Below are positions 1-10,232 of a stretch of DNA of 64,000 nucleotides, in pieces (position 1 is the stretch's first letter; each line of letters starts with the position of its first letter). Origin of the DNA: Ypsolopha sequella. Its lineage: Eukaryota; Arthropoda; Insecta; Lepidoptera; Ypsolophidae. The stretch spans positions 19,917,280 to 19,981,279 of the forward strand of contig OW203998.1 of the NCBI GenBank assembly GCA_934047225.1. The letters are read 5' to 3'. The notes below the pieces were generated by a model, which was not told the origin of the DNA, searched no databases, and saw only the letters and a list, made by a program, of their open reading frames with translations. Both the position numbers and the translations under genes were made by a program.

Positions 1-429
1 CGAGTGGCCAGTATCATTTTTCGAGTTTTATGTACGAGTTCGCAAAATAATACTGGCTACTTGGCCACCTGCTCATCCTTTATGTTATTAAAAAAAAAAC
101 AGCATGTTAACAATGGATTTGCATATACTTTTTCTGCCCGCTCAAGCACGTTAACAATGAATTTTCATACACTTTTTCCGCCCGCATTTGTATGACAGTA
201 ATGACGTATTTTCTGCATCGTTTTCAACAAAGAAAGAAGGTACTTTTCGAGCAGGTGTAGTATAAAACATATTTAATGCTCGTCCATATGAAAAACTTTA
301 GCTTTTTAATAATTTCCTCTTATTCAAATTGCCCGATCACGATTTGCATAGACTTCATAGAAATGTTGTTAATGAAGGAGTTGTATTTTGTACAACGTGT
401 AACAGAAAGGTGTAACCATATTTGAAGAG
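1..429. other. AT-rich non-coding DNA
   Basis: No supported gene. The short open frames here have no recognisable motif. A 25-30 bp phrase ending in tttt-cgcccg occurs twice (about 115-140 and 145-185), which suggests a small local duplication. Confidence 0.5.
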
Positions 430-614
430 CTTATTCAGTCAATGGTATAGAACAACTTTTACTATGGAGCCAACCCTGAAACAAAAAAAAAAATCTGCCC
501 TTCCATACATTTCGGCCGAGCGGCATTGCATTTTTCTATGAAATAGTAATTTTTTTTTTCGAGATACAGATTTTGTTTCATGTAAAAGTTGTTCTATACC
601 ATTGACTGAATAAG
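430..614. repeat. Foldback MITE with 33-bp perfect inverted repeats
   Basis: The left arm (430-462) begins cttattcagtcaatgg and is matched without mismatch by its reverse complement at 582-614. The spacer of about 120 bp is A/T-tract rich and codes for nothing convincing. This structure is typical of a short non-autonomous DNA transposon. No clean target duplication is visible, because the palindrome extends into both flanks. Confidence 0.7.
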
Positions 615-718
615 TGATATTGAATTTCGCCAATTAATGTAATGTTCTTAAGAATTACAATTCTAGAATTACTATTCAATAAATTTTATTCTAGGACAAT
701 ACTACATTGCCTTTTGAA

Positions 719-1209
719 TTAAGGTTTCTACCAACGCCAACGACCTTGAACTAAGTAACTTTGTAACCATTTTATACAGTAACTATAGCAGTTTTTAATG
801 GAAGAAAAATACATAGTAATCTGCATGATACAAATAGTGATGTGGTTTTTCCTGAATTTCATTATAACATACAGAAGTGAAGCAAGAAAATTCTAAATTT
901 ACCCTTATTTCTCGATTTTTTGTTCACTTGTAACAACATAACTGCTGCAGTTTTTATCGAAACAGTATGAAAATTTATAAACTTCTAGACAAAATAATAT
1001 AAAATTGGTTTTCTCAGTGCTTGGAAATTAATTTTATTTTGGATAAAATAAATTAAAAACACACTATTTTCGTACTTGTCAGCCGCAGCGACCGGCGTAA
1101 CAGCCATGTTGCAGTGCGAGCTGATAAGGACTTTATTTTAATATGGTTTTGTTCGAAATTTCAACCACCATGAATCGAGTTGCTAATTATTCCGACGGAG
1201 CCACCTTAA
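719..1209 (+). mobile_element. TTAA-flanked MITE, copy 1
   Basis: The segment starts ttaagg and ends ccttaa, so TTAA lies at both borders, as in piggyBac-type insertion. The interior (about 1080-1200) contains a segment with a gtaacagcca-like phrase and a gctgat(a) phrase that recurs in the copies at 11746-12217, 44821-45293 and (minus strand) 52630-53120. All four are 470-495 bp. No coding capacity is seen. Confidence 0.6.
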
Positions 1210-1289
1210 GGCGACGCGACGCCGCGAAGAATTGACACTTTTTGGAGTCATTTTACTGCGTTCAGTAAGAAGCTACTAGTTTGATAAAT

Positions 1290-1620
1290 TAGTATAACAT
1301 TTTCGGAATTTTTTTCTAGATTTCTGTAATACAGAAACGCGATTAAAAATCTTTCATTCGATAGAAATAATTATTAAAATGAGGTCTTCAAACACACGCT
1401 TTCTCATAGTTTGACAAATAATTATCATGTACAGACCCCAAACATATTTTATTACATGGGTTCTAACAATATCTACATTTTAGTAATTGGAAACTTTTGT
1501 AGTCATTTTAGTTTTTTTTTATATAAACAAAAAGCATTTTTTTTGTCTTTTCACTGTATCGGTCCCTCTCGCACTGCGCGTTTTTCCGCTTGGAGTGACA
1601 CTGCCCGTTGAAAACTCGAT
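1290..1620 (+). repeat. Dispersed repeat family B, copy 1
   Basis: Contains the phrases cgatagaaataatt, atgaggtcttcaaacacac and cgcttggagtgaca. These recur in the same order at about 25130-25445 and, split by a MITE, at 44614-45430. It has no open frame of its own and I cannot assign a superfamily. Confidence 0.55.
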
Positions 1621-2125
1621 GCCTCATCGTAACTGGTACCGCACCATTTACATTCAAGAATTCAAATCAACGTTTTCAAAGACAATTCGTGTTAGCCTCC
1701 ATTATAAACCCGACATATTTGGAATTTTCTCTTTCCAATTAAAAGTTTATATTATTGTGATACAGTTATTCGGGCTGAGTTCGTGTGATTGATGCGGAAA
1801 GTTTGATGAGTTTACTTATATTTGAACGTGTCAGGGGTTTAGAACATTGTCATGAAAATAAACTGACAGAAAAAAAGCCTCGATTTTTGGCTACTTTTAT
1901 AATTGCCGTGGCCATGGTACGGCACGGCACGGTTTTTTCGCCACAAGATTCAATTATCTAATTGACATCACTACACATTAAAAAAAATCATTACGCAAGC
2001 AAAACCCACCACATGGAAAAGATAAGTTTATTTAGCTAAAACTTTAAGATATTAAATCTGCTATTTGTTTTAGAAATTTTAATTTAATGATGAATAAATA
2101 AATAATTAATAAATAAATTATTTTT
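1621..2125. other. Non-coding DNA upstream of the retrotransposon
   Basis: AT-rich with no recognised gene, RNA or complete repeat. It ends in the pre-insertion target gattg at 2126-2130. Confidence 0.5.
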
Positions 2126-2130
2126 GATTG

Positions 2131-2394
2131 TGTTGCGGCACCGACCAGTCAATGACCTCAGCGACAGGGACAGGCGGTGCGGTGGGGGGCGCCGCGCTTC
2201 CACGACGGATGGTCCGAGCTGCGGTCATTCTCTCCTTGACCTTACTAGAAGACCTTACTAGACGAACACTTGCGACAAATTTAAATGTTATTGTTATCAG
2301 TATCAGCACCTGTCTTTATAACAAAGTATAAAATACATCGTTTCTCATTTCTACACACCTATATCTATTAATCCACGGGAACGAGGATTAACCA
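2131..2394 (+). repeat. 5' LTR of BEL/Pao element
   Basis: 264 bp, starting tgttgcgg and ending attaacca. A TATA-like tataaaata lies at 2327-2335, which would place transcription start near 2355-2365. Every base compared matches the 3' LTR. Confidence 0.95.
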
Positions 2395-2397
2395 TTT

Positions 2398-2410
2398 TGG
2401 TCCTTCGACG
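2398..2410 (+). promoter_or_regulatory. Probable tRNA primer-binding site
   Basis: Three bases after the LTR, tggtccttcgacg begins with the TGG that pairs with a tRNA CCA 3' end. I did not identify which tRNA is complementary. The 470-bp leader that follows (to 2865) is untranslated. Confidence 0.6.
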
Positions 2411-2865
2411 GAAAAAATAACGCGTCGCAAGCTGCAGTGGACTTTGGCCCGTCTTCGATCTCCGGCATTGTGGAGGTCACCGTGAGGACAGAGGATACTG
2501 ACAAAGGAGTGAGTCGTTCCAATTTTCCTTGCTATTCCTATCTTTCTAGTCCTGCTGATCCACCAAGTCAGGGATTCGGGATAGCACTTTATGGATCAGG
2601 CATTTTGACCATTTCGCTTTAATTTTATTAAATTAAGGATTGTGATACTTGCTTGCTTGTTTTAAATTAACGCAAAAATCTTACCTATTACCTATTTACG
2701 CACAAAGATAGTTGGAGACGGACGAGCGGCCGCCCGTTATCTTATCTCGACCCGCATTCCTTTGTTTGTTTGTTGTAACGGTCATTAGCAAAATAGCCGG
2801 GACTTTATACTTGAACGTAGTCTTTTTATCATTCATCATAGCATTGCTAATTTAATACATTCGTC

Positions 2866-5800
2866 ATGGCTAATAATATAAAAGAATTAATTAAAAAACG
2901 CGCTTCTTTAAAAGCTAAGCTTACAAATTTTAAAACATATTTGGATTCCATTCAATCGTGTCACAGTTTGAGTGATCTTCAACAAACCGAATTAGACTTG
3001 AGGGTAAAAAAGATAGAAAACTTATATTTCGAATATGATACGTTACAGAGTGACATCGAGGTGTTATCTGATGAGGGTGACACCGATGTATACGCAGAGC
3101 GCGAGCAGTTTGAGACAAAGTACTTCGGCCTGGTGTCCGCGGCCCGCGTCCTGCTCGAACCTTCACTCTCCCGGGCCGCTTCCGCTGGATCCGTGAAGGG
3201 CGGCGAGTGGACCAGACAGGATTTCGTCCGCCTTCCCAAGATTGACCTGCCCTCTTTCGACGGAGAATTTCGAAACTGGCTGACGTTCAGAGATACGTAT
3301 CTTTCCCTTATTCATGACAACAAAAGTATTAGTGAGGTTAACAAATTTCATTATCTTCGTTCAGCTTTAAAAGGTAGTGCCGCCTTGATCATTGAAAGTC
3401 TGGATCTTACATCAAACAATTATGCAATTGCTTGGCAATTATTGTCAGAAAGATTTGACAATCAGCGTTTGTTAGTAAACAATCACATTCAAGCGTTACT
3501 TAACCTTGAACAAATACAAAAAGAGTCTTGTGAATCTTTACGTAACCTTATAGATGTAACCAACAAAAACTTACGTGCTCTTACTTCTTTAGGAGAACCC
3601 ACAGACCACTGGGACACTTTGATTGTGTTTTTGATGTCCAAGAAATTAGATTCCATTACAAACCGCGAGTGGGAAGAAAACCGAAGCAGTTTTAAATCTT
3701 CACCTACTCTGCAACAATTTTTAAAGTTCTTAGTTAGCAAAGCAGACCTTTTAGCAACTTTACAAGATCAAAATGAAAATAAGGTAAACAAGCATAGACC
3801 ATTTGAAACACAAAAATCGAGAAACTTCTTGGCAACCAATTCAGGTGACACAAACAAATTTGCTTGCCCTTTGTGTTCACAAGCGCATTATTTATTTGGT
3901 TGTGCATCTTTTCGCTCACTAGATGTCGAGTCACGCATAAAGAAAGCAAAGGAAAGTCGTGTGTGCATGAATTGCTTACGCCCGGGTCATGTAGATAAAA
4001 CTTGTGCTCTTACACATTGCAAATATTGCAAGACCAAGCATAATACCTTGTTGCACAAGGACATGCACTCAAAGGTGCAACGTGAAACTGCACCAGCTTT
4101 GCCTCCAACAGCTAATAATAACCATAATGTAGCTCTCTCAACAAACATAAGCAACTTACCTACTTCAGATAATAATCAAGGCCATGTCTTATTATCCACA
4201 GCCTTGGTGAAGGTTGCTGACGTGCATGGCAAGCTTCATACAGCACGCTTGATCTTGGACTGCGGCAGCACCATTAACTTGGTCACCGAGAACCTCTGCG
4301 GGAAGCTTGGTCTGGTAAGGCGTAACGCGAGCTCCACTGTCTCAGGTATAAATAATCTTGTTTCTCTTACTACAGAAACTTGTGACCTAATCATCGAGTC
4401 ATATTTCGGTGGATTTAAGGCGAGCGTGTGCTGTTACGTACTACCTAATATAACAAAATCATTACCGTCATCTTACATAGACATCAAAAACATACCGATT
4501 CCTCAAGGGATTCAATTGGCTGATCCATCATTCAATATTCCTGCGGCGATTGATATTCTTGTTGGGGCTGAAATCTTCTGGGAAGTCCTATGTTCCCAAT
4601 CCATAGACTTAGGTCAACGTCAACCAAAATTAAATAAATCTAAATTGGGATGGCTCTTATCTGGCTGTATTTATCCCAAAAATATTATCGATTCAGAACC
4701 TGCCCCATCATTTTGCCATTTTACAGATCTTAAACATGAATCTGATACATTATTTAAAAATCTTCAGCATGTACCTGAACTTACTCGATTCTGGGAACTG
4801 GACACGGTGTCATCTCAGCATTGCATGTCACTAGAAGAAAAATCGTGTGAAAAAATCTTCAAGGATACTACTCGACGTGATTCTGAAGGTAGATTCGTAG
4901 TCACTATACCATTGAAGGATTCTCCTGAAGTTTTGGGTGACTCTTACCAGATAGCGAAGAGACGGTTTCTTTCCCTGGAGCGTAGACTCGAACGTAATTC
5001 TAACCTGAAACAAAGGTACATGGAATTTATGCAAGAATACCTTGATCTTGATCATATGACTGAGAATAAAAGTGTATCACAAGTTGACATAAAAAACTAT
5101 TACTTACCGCATCATGGAGTGGTTCGTGAGTCGAGCACTACCACGAAGGTCCGTGTAGTATTCGATGGATCGGTTGCAACCTTCGGGAACTCTGGAAAGT
5201 CCTATAATCAGATTCAACAAGTAGGACCCACAGTACAAGATGATCTTTTGTCGATTCTTTTACGTTTCCGGCAACATAAATATGTTGTTACTAGTGACGT
5301 AGAAAAAATGTATCGAGCTATTTTAGTTGAGCCTTCACAACGCCCGTTGCAGCAAGTGATTTTCAGGTTTCATCCTTCAGAACCTCTTAAAACTTATACT
5401 CTTAACACGGTCACATATGGTACCGCCTCAGCTCCATACTTAGCGACAAAATGCTTAGTTTCTCTAGCTGACCAAAGCTCTGACGTTAGAGTCCAAAACG
5501 CGATCAAACACGATTTTTACGTGGATGATTATTTAGGGGGTGGAGACTCAATTAATTTGGTTGTTGAACAATGTGAAGGCATCATCAAAACTCTTGAGTC
5601 AGCAAAATTTAACTTACGAAAGTGGCAATCAAATAACCCTGAAATATTAAAATGCATATCTTCTTTTAAGGGAGATTCTGAGAAAACCCTTAATCTTAAT
5701 CATTCCTCACCTTGTAAAACTCTTGGATTGTACTGGGATTCAACAACAGATCAATTATTTTTTTCAATTGACATACAAACAAGTAAAAATATAACAAAAC

Positions 5801-6120
5801 GTGTTATTCTTTCCTTAATAAGTCAAATTTTTGATCCGCTTGGCTTGGTAGGACCCTGTACGGTAGAGGCAAAGATCATACTTCAAAAATTATGGCTGCA
5901 AAAATGTGATTGGGACGAAGATGTACCAATTGACATCAAAAAATTATTTCTTGACTTAGTGCAGTCACTTCATAACCTTAACAATTTAAAAATACCTCGC
6001 TGGGTTTCTTGTAATAACACAGTGAGACTTGAACTTCATACATTTACAGATTCAAGCGAGCTTGCCTATGGAAGTTGTATTTATATACGAGCCTTGACAG
6101 TAGATAGCATCGAAAAATAA
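2866..6120 (+). CDS. BEL/Pao Gag-protease-reverse transcriptase polyprotein (5' part)
   Basis: This 1084-residue frame starts MANNIKELIKKR. From about residue 123 (LPKIDLPSFDGEF) it carries the DUF1759 Gag domain, then two Cys/His clusters; the second is CX2CX4HX4C at C367, C370, H375 and C380. The protease centre at residue 465 reads ILDCGS, where LDSGS is the more usual BEL form. The reverse transcriptase has the first catalytic Asp at D811 (TSDVEKMYRAI) and YVDD at 885-888. The RNase H begins FTDSSELAYG with D1062. The frame then ends at a TAA (6118-6120) inside RNase H, while homology resumes in another frame from about 6104. The start fits the 470-bp leader, and an N-terminal coiled-coil-like stretch is normal for BEL Gag. 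Only the 3' end is broken. Confidence 0.93.
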   Translation: MANNIKELIKKRASLKAKLTNFKTYLDSIQSCHSLSDLQQTELDLRVKKIENLYFEYDTLQSDIEVLSDEGDTDVYAEREQFETKYFGLVSAARVLLEPSLSRAASAGSVKGGEWTRQDFVRLPKIDLPSFDGEFRNWLTFRDTYLSLIHDNKSISEVNKFHYLRSALKGSAALIIESLDLTSNNYAIAWQLLSERFDNQRLLVNNHIQALLNLEQIQKESCESLRNLIDVTNKNLRALTSLGEPTDHWDTLIVFLMSKKLDSITNREWEENRSSFKSSPTLQQFLKFLVSKADLLATLQDQNENKVNKHRPFETQKSRNFLATNSGDTNKFACPLCSQAHYLFGCASFRSLDVESRIKKAKESRVCMNCLRPGHVDKTCALTHCKYCKTKHNTLLHKDMHSKVQRETAPALPPTANNNHNVALSTNISNLPTSDNNQGHVLLSTALVKVADVHGKLHTARLILDCGSTINLVTENLCGKLGLVRRNASSTVSGINNLVSLTTETCDLIIESYFGGFKASVCCYVLPNITKSLPSSYIDIKNIPIPQGIQLADPSFNIPAAIDILVGAEIFWEVLCSQSIDLGQRQPKLNKSKLGWLLSGCIYPKNIIDSEPAPSFCHFTDLKHESDTLFKNLQHVPELTRFWELDTVSSQHCMSLEEKSCEKIFKDTTRRDSEGRFVVTIPLKDSPEVLGDSYQIAKRRFLSLERRLERNSNLKQRYMEFMQEYLDLDHMTENKSVSQVDIKNYYLPHHGVVRESSTTTKVRVVFDGSVATFGNSGKSYNQIQQVGPTVQDDLLSILLRFRQHKYVVTSDVEKMYRAILVEPSQRPLQQVIFRFHPSEPLKTYTLNTVTYGTASAPYLATKCLVSLADQSSDVRVQNAIKHDFYVDDYLGGGDSINLVVEQCEGIIKTLESAKFNLRKWQSNNPEILKCISSFKGDSEKTLNLNHSSPCKTLGLYWDSTTDQLFFSIDIQTSKNITKRVILSLISQIFDPLGLVGPCTVEAKIILQKLWLQKCDWDEDVPIDIKKLFLDLVQSLHNLNNLKIPRWVSCNNTVRLELHTFTDSSELAYGSCIYIRALTVDSIEK

Positions 6121-7572
6121 AATTGCTCCTCTCAAATCAACCACCATTCCAAGACTTGAGCTTTGTGGAGCCTTATTGGGCACAAGACTTTGTAGGAAAG
6201 TTTTAGAGTCGCTAACTGTCAATTTCGATCAAGTATTTTTCTGGTCCGACTCGAAAATAGTACTAGGCTGGATAAATACTTCACCAAGCCTCCTAGAGCG
6301 TTTCGTTCGGAACCGAGTAAGTGAGATCCAAGACAGTACAGTTGGTCAAACATGGAGCTACGTTCCGTCTAAAGAAAATCCTGCTGACCTTGTTTCCCGT
6401 GGGGTGAAGGCTGACACACTCGGTGCGTCCACACTTTGGTGGTGCGGTCCTAGCTTTCTGCATCATAGAACTATTAATTTTACGGAAATTTCATTACATA
6501 TTATTGACTCCAATGATGATATAATATGTACACTAATCAAAAAACATTCAAACCTTAATAAATTAATCCGAACTTTTGCATACATACAAAGATTTATTTA
6601 CAATTGTAAAAACCCTAATGATAAAAAACACAATAATTTGTCTTTTTCGGAACTGCAATCATCAAAAATAACACTATTACATTTTGCTCAAAAAGAAATG
6701 TTTCCAACCGAATATGAACTCTTGAACTCTGGTAAGGTCTTGCCAAAAAATAATAGATTAATTTCATTATCACCATTTCTTGATGAAAAAACCAACCTTA
6801 TTAGAGTAGGAGGTCGACTTAATAATTCTTGCTACAGCTACGATGTAAAACATCCCATACTTTTGTGTTCTCATAATCACATAACTAAATTGATTTTTGA
6901 ATCTCAACACAAAGCTTTATTTCACGCAGGGCCTTTGTTGTTGTTGTCATGCGTAAGGCAAAGTTACTGGCCAATCAATGGACGGAATCTTGCTAAACGG
7001 ATTGTTCATAAATGCGTACGTTGCATTCGATTTAGAGCTAAACCCATACAGCCTATTATGGGTAACTTACCAAGTGACAGAACACATCTTGAATATCCGT
7101 TTATCAATACTGGTGTCGATTACGCGGGACCAGTGATGATCTCCGATCGGAAGGGTAGAGGTGCAAGGTTGACGAAATCTTACATTTGTGTTTTTGTCTG
7201 TCTTGCAGTAAAGGCGGTGCACCTCGAGCTCGTCACGGATCTTACGAAGGAGGCTTTCCTTGCAGCGCTTAATCGCTTCATGGCTCGACGTGGAAAGCCA
7301 AATACCATATATTGTGACAATTCAACCACATTTGTTGGATCTTTTAACGAATTAACACAATTTGTTCAAAATGCCTTTGATGAAATTCAAAATTCCTTAG
7401 CCCAGGATGGTATAAGGTTCAAATTCTTGGCTCCTTATTCACCACATACCGGGGGGATATGGGAATCAGCAGTAAAATCAGTTAAACACCATCTCCGTAG
7501 AACTCTAAATCTCACTCATCTAACTTATGAGGAAATGTCGACTTGCCTGATTCAGATAGAAGCGATTCTTAA
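6104..7572 (+). pseudogene. BEL/Pao RNase H-integrase segment, frame-shifted and interrupted
   Basis: This continues the polyprotein in a different frame from the upstream one. It begins with the conserved IAPLKSTTIPRLELCGALLG block, then the second RNase H Asp (FFWSDSKIVLGW) and NPADLVSRG. The integrase zinc-binding HHCC lies around 6895-7030 (H...H...CVRC). The catalytic triad is present: D in VDYAGP (7118), D in YCDNSTTF (7316) and E in GIWESAVK (7463), with 48 residues between the last two. There is no Met start. About ten residues usually found between the RNase H strands seem missing at the frame change, so a deletion is more likely than a programmed shift. The frame is cut at 7569-7572 by the piggyBac insertion; the GTG TAA that closes it at 7583-7588 is transposon sequence. 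Confidence 0.88.
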
Positions 7573-7585
7573 CACGTTGCCTGTG
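7573..7585 (+). repeat. Left terminal inverted repeat of piggyBac element
   Basis: cacgttgcctgtg directly after TTAA. It differs from the right end at one position (g against c at position 7). Confidence 0.9.
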
Positions 7586-7726
7586 TAACTGAGAATAAGA
7601 CAATGACCCCTCACGTGCAATACGTTTTTTTTTTGTAAACACATTCAAATATTGTATACATAAATATTATGATAGAAAAGTATTTTCTGAAAATCCCTTT
7701 TCCTGTTTTTCCATATTTATCTCGGT

Positions 7727-7791
7727 GCCCCATATATGGGTCATGCACGTGTGAGTTCTTAACTTAGTGCCATACATGTGGTGCACGCACG
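7727..7791 (+). repeat. Left subterminal repeat pair of piggyBac element
   Basis: Two motifs: gccccatatatgggtca (from about 7728) and acatgtggtgcacgcacg (7774-7791). Near matches with the same polarity lie at the other end (gccccacatctgggtca from 10201; acatgtggtgcactcacg near 10163-10180). Both contain palindromic cores (catatatg, cacatgtg) and are likely transposase contact sites, by analogy with the subterminal repeats of piggyBac. Confidence 0.6.
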
Positions 7792-7944
7792 TATGAAGTC
7801 ATTCTAATTAGAAGGTAGATACAAGTTTGTAACCTACCCGAGTTTGTCATAGGTGAGGTGTTAGTGTAAAGCAATGAACGGGAGAGAAACAGTCGATACT
7901 ACTATATTTTGTTGTATTTGTGTTCAACGACGTGGTGGTTCACG

Positions 7945-9870
7945 ATGGAACGCTCAAGATCCCGAGGAAAACCCATATCAAAGTATTCATCAGAGGAAAT
8001 ATGGAGTATCTTAGAAGACAGCGACGGTGAAGATCAGCTTATGGAAGAATTGGAGGATGATGGTGAGTTTCACTTAACTCATACTTCGGAGACTATTAAT
8101 GACATAAGAACTTTTGTCAACCGAGAGTTTTGCGAAGAACCCCCTTACAATGCTTCGGAGTCTGTTATTCTTGAGCAACCTAGAATGTCATCCCCTGAAC
8201 CAGCTTTGCAACCACTGTTCGAAATTGATGAGCCTGTTGTGTTGCCATCAGAAGAAATTGAGACTCAAATGCCGGTTTTTCCAACAGTTCCAAGAGTTGA
8301 GGAAAATTTTAGACCACCGCCGCTTAGAATTGATCCAAGTAATCTGTTACCTACTGCATGGAGGTCTGAGGTTAAACCTTTGGAAAGAGAAAGATTTACA
8401 GGCTATGACCAGTTAAAGAGACAAATTCAATTTTTTGCAGCAGATACTAATTTATGGACTATATTTAGTTCAATTCTTGATGAAGAAGTTATTGATCTAA
8501 TGGTTAGTCAGACTAACATTTACGCTGCACAATTACAACAACTATCCACGTTGAAGCAACATTCTCGTATAAAACGGTGGAAAGATGTTACTGCCAACGA
8601 AATGCTTAAATTTATCGGCGTGTATTTACTGACAGGACTGATTGATTTTCCAACTACAGAATGTTACTGGAAAAAGGACAGACTTTACTACCATCCACTT
8701 CTTCACGAAATTTCAATGTCATATGATAGATTCTGTATAATTCTTAGATGTTGGCATTTTGTTGACAATAGAAGTGAACACACGGGAAGACTTTTCAAAA
8801 TACAACCACTCATAGATAAAATAATAGGAAACTCACGAAAAATATTTACTCCAGGAGACACTATTGCAGTAGACGAGTCAATGGTTGGCTTCAGAGGAAA
8901 GTTGAACATCCGTACATACAACCCTCAAAAGAGTGACAAATATGGTATGAAGATTTATAAATTATGTACAGATAGAGGTTTCACATGGAGCTACAAAGTT
9001 TATTCAGGAGAAGATCGAGCAATTGAAGGTCTCGACAAACCAGGCTCAGTGGTTATTAATTTGGCTCAAGAATTATTGAACGAAGGCAGGTTATTAGTGA
9101 CAGACAACTATTATACTAGTGTGTCACTTGCTCGGTATCTGAAGGAAAATAAAACAGATTTTTGCGGCACTGTTCGGAAGAACAGACGGAATCTTCCCCC
9201 AGAGGTAGTAAACACGACTCTGAAAAAAGGCGAAATAGCTGCCAAACAAAATGACTGCATGACTGTTTTGAAATGGAAGGATCAAAGAGATGTGTTAGTT
9301 TTATCGACATGTCATGACCATCAAATGGCTATGTCTACTGGTTTCAGACCAATCATGAAGCCAAAAATAGTATTGGAGTATAATCGCGGCAAGAAGGGCA
9401 TCGATGTGGCCGACCAGCTTGCAAGCTACAATTCGCCCGTACGTAAAACTTGCTTTTGGTATAAAAAAATTGCAGCGGACCTGATGGCAGTGGCTGTTGT
9501 AAACGCAATTTTGATCTACAAGGACCTAAATTCTGCTAATAAATTGTCACTACTAGCAGGCCATGAAATAATTATCAAGCATCTCCTGGGAATTCAGGAT
9601 TCTCAACCTTCAGAAGGACTATCAGTTCGATCAAGCACTTCAAACAGTTCCATTCGTTCTAGCGATCGCCAGCACGCATTGACAAAAATTCCACGACGTC
9701 ACGGCAACAAAATATTTAGAAAACGTTGTGCTGGTTGTTATAAACTATTGACTGAACAAGGATACGCAGCGCAAGAAGCTCGTAAAAAGGCGAAGAAAAC
9801 GGATACTGAATGTAAAACATGTAACAAAGCTTTGTGCCTTACGTGCTACAATACTTTTCATAAATTTTGA
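7945..9870 (+). CDS. piggyBac-family transposase
   Basis: I start the protein at the Met at 7945 (MERSRSRGKPISKYSSEEI), giving 641 residues. An in-frame Met at 7909 would add 12 residues of unlikely sequence. The N-terminus is acidic (residues 20-60), as in other piggyBac transposases. The DDE_Tnp_1_7 core contains D310 (IAVDESMVGFRG), D387 (LLVTDNYYTS) and D487/D490 (GIDVADQ), corresponding to the catalytic aspartates of piggyBac. A C-terminal Cys-rich motif (CAGCYKLL ... CKTCNKALCLTC) corresponds to the zinc-binding domain that recognises the ends. No stop or frameshift interrupts it. A polyadenylation signal follows 77 bases after the stop. It should act in the nucleus, cutting and joining at TTAA. 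Confidence 0.95.
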   Translation: MERSRSRGKPISKYSSEEIWSILEDSDGEDQLMEELEDDGEFHLTHTSETINDIRTFVNREFCEEPPYNASESVILEQPRMSSPEPALQPLFEIDEPVVLPSEEIETQMPVFPTVPRVEENFRPPPLRIDPSNLLPTAWRSEVKPLERERFTGYDQLKRQIQFFAADTNLWTIFSSILDEEVIDLMVSQTNIYAAQLQQLSTLKQHSRIKRWKDVTANEMLKFIGVYLLTGLIDFPTTECYWKKDRLYYHPLLHEISMSYDRFCIILRCWHFVDNRSEHTGRLFKIQPLIDKIIGNSRKIFTPGDTIAVDESMVGFRGKLNIRTYNPQKSDKYGMKIYKLCTDRGFTWSYKVYSGEDRAIEGLDKPGSVVINLAQELLNEGRLLVTDNYYTSVSLARYLKENKTDFCGTVRKNRRNLPPEVVNTTLKKGEIAAKQNDCMTVLKWKDQRDVLVLSTCHDHQMAMSTGFRPIMKPKIVLEYNRGKKGIDVADQLASYNSPVRKTCFWYKKIAADLMAVAVVNAILIYKDLNSANKLSLLAGHEIIIKHLLGIQDSQPSEGLSVRSSTSNSSIRSSDRQHALTKIPRRHGNKIFRKRCAGCYKLLTEQGYAAQEARKKAKKTDTECKTCNKALCLTCYNTFHKF

Positions 9871-9946
9871 TTGTTATAAGTTTTGTTACTTTAAAGCTAG
9901 TTTAAGATACATTTTTCTGAACAAATATTAATTTTATCAAGCCTAA

Positions 9947-9952
9947 AATAAA
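9947..9952 (+). terminator. Polyadenylation signal of the transposase gene
   Basis: aataaa 77 bp downstream of the transposase stop, in AT-rich sequence inside the element. Confidence 0.6.
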
Positions 9953-10147
9953 TGAAAGTAAAGCCTTAAAAATCATAATATATATTTTTATTTTTGACAT
10001 ATTTTCACGGTGATTATATGGCAACATTATCCAAAATGTCCTCCCGGTACCTACATCTTTTTATTCACAATTTCATAGCCCACACGTGTAAAGCAAATGT
10101 AATGCTTTAACTCAGACGTGCTAGATTTGACAAGCCTTATACTTCAT

Positions 10148-10225
10148 TTGGGGGAGTGACCCACATGTGGTGCACTCACGCCTCGCCTAAACCTCGAAAT
10201 GCCCCACATCTGGGTCACTCACAGG
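10148..10225 (+). repeat. Right subterminal repeat pair of piggyBac element
   Basis: gggagtgacccacatgtggtg at about 10153-10172 continuing to gcactcacg, and gccccacatctgggtcact from 10201. These are counterparts of the left subterminal motifs. Confidence 0.6.
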
Positions 10226-10232
10226 GAACGTG
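10220..10232 (-). repeat. Right terminal inverted repeat of piggyBac element
   Basis: cacagggaacgtg followed by TTAA at 10233-10236. It is inverted relative to the left end with one mismatch. Confidence 0.9.

Noticed and set aside
2118..2331. Open frames across the LTR on both strands
   Set aside because: They are LTR sequence, and the minus-strand frame repeats in both LTRs. There is no coding evidence.
6080..6125. Programmed ribosomal frameshift between RT and RNase H/integrase
   Set aside because: No convincing slippery site or pseudoknot is seen, the break falls inside RNase H, and residues are missing. A deletion is simpler.
7909..7944. Earlier Met for the transposase
   Set aside because: The extra residues (MLYLCSTTWWFT) are atypical. 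MERSRSRGK is followed by the acidic N-terminus expected of the family.
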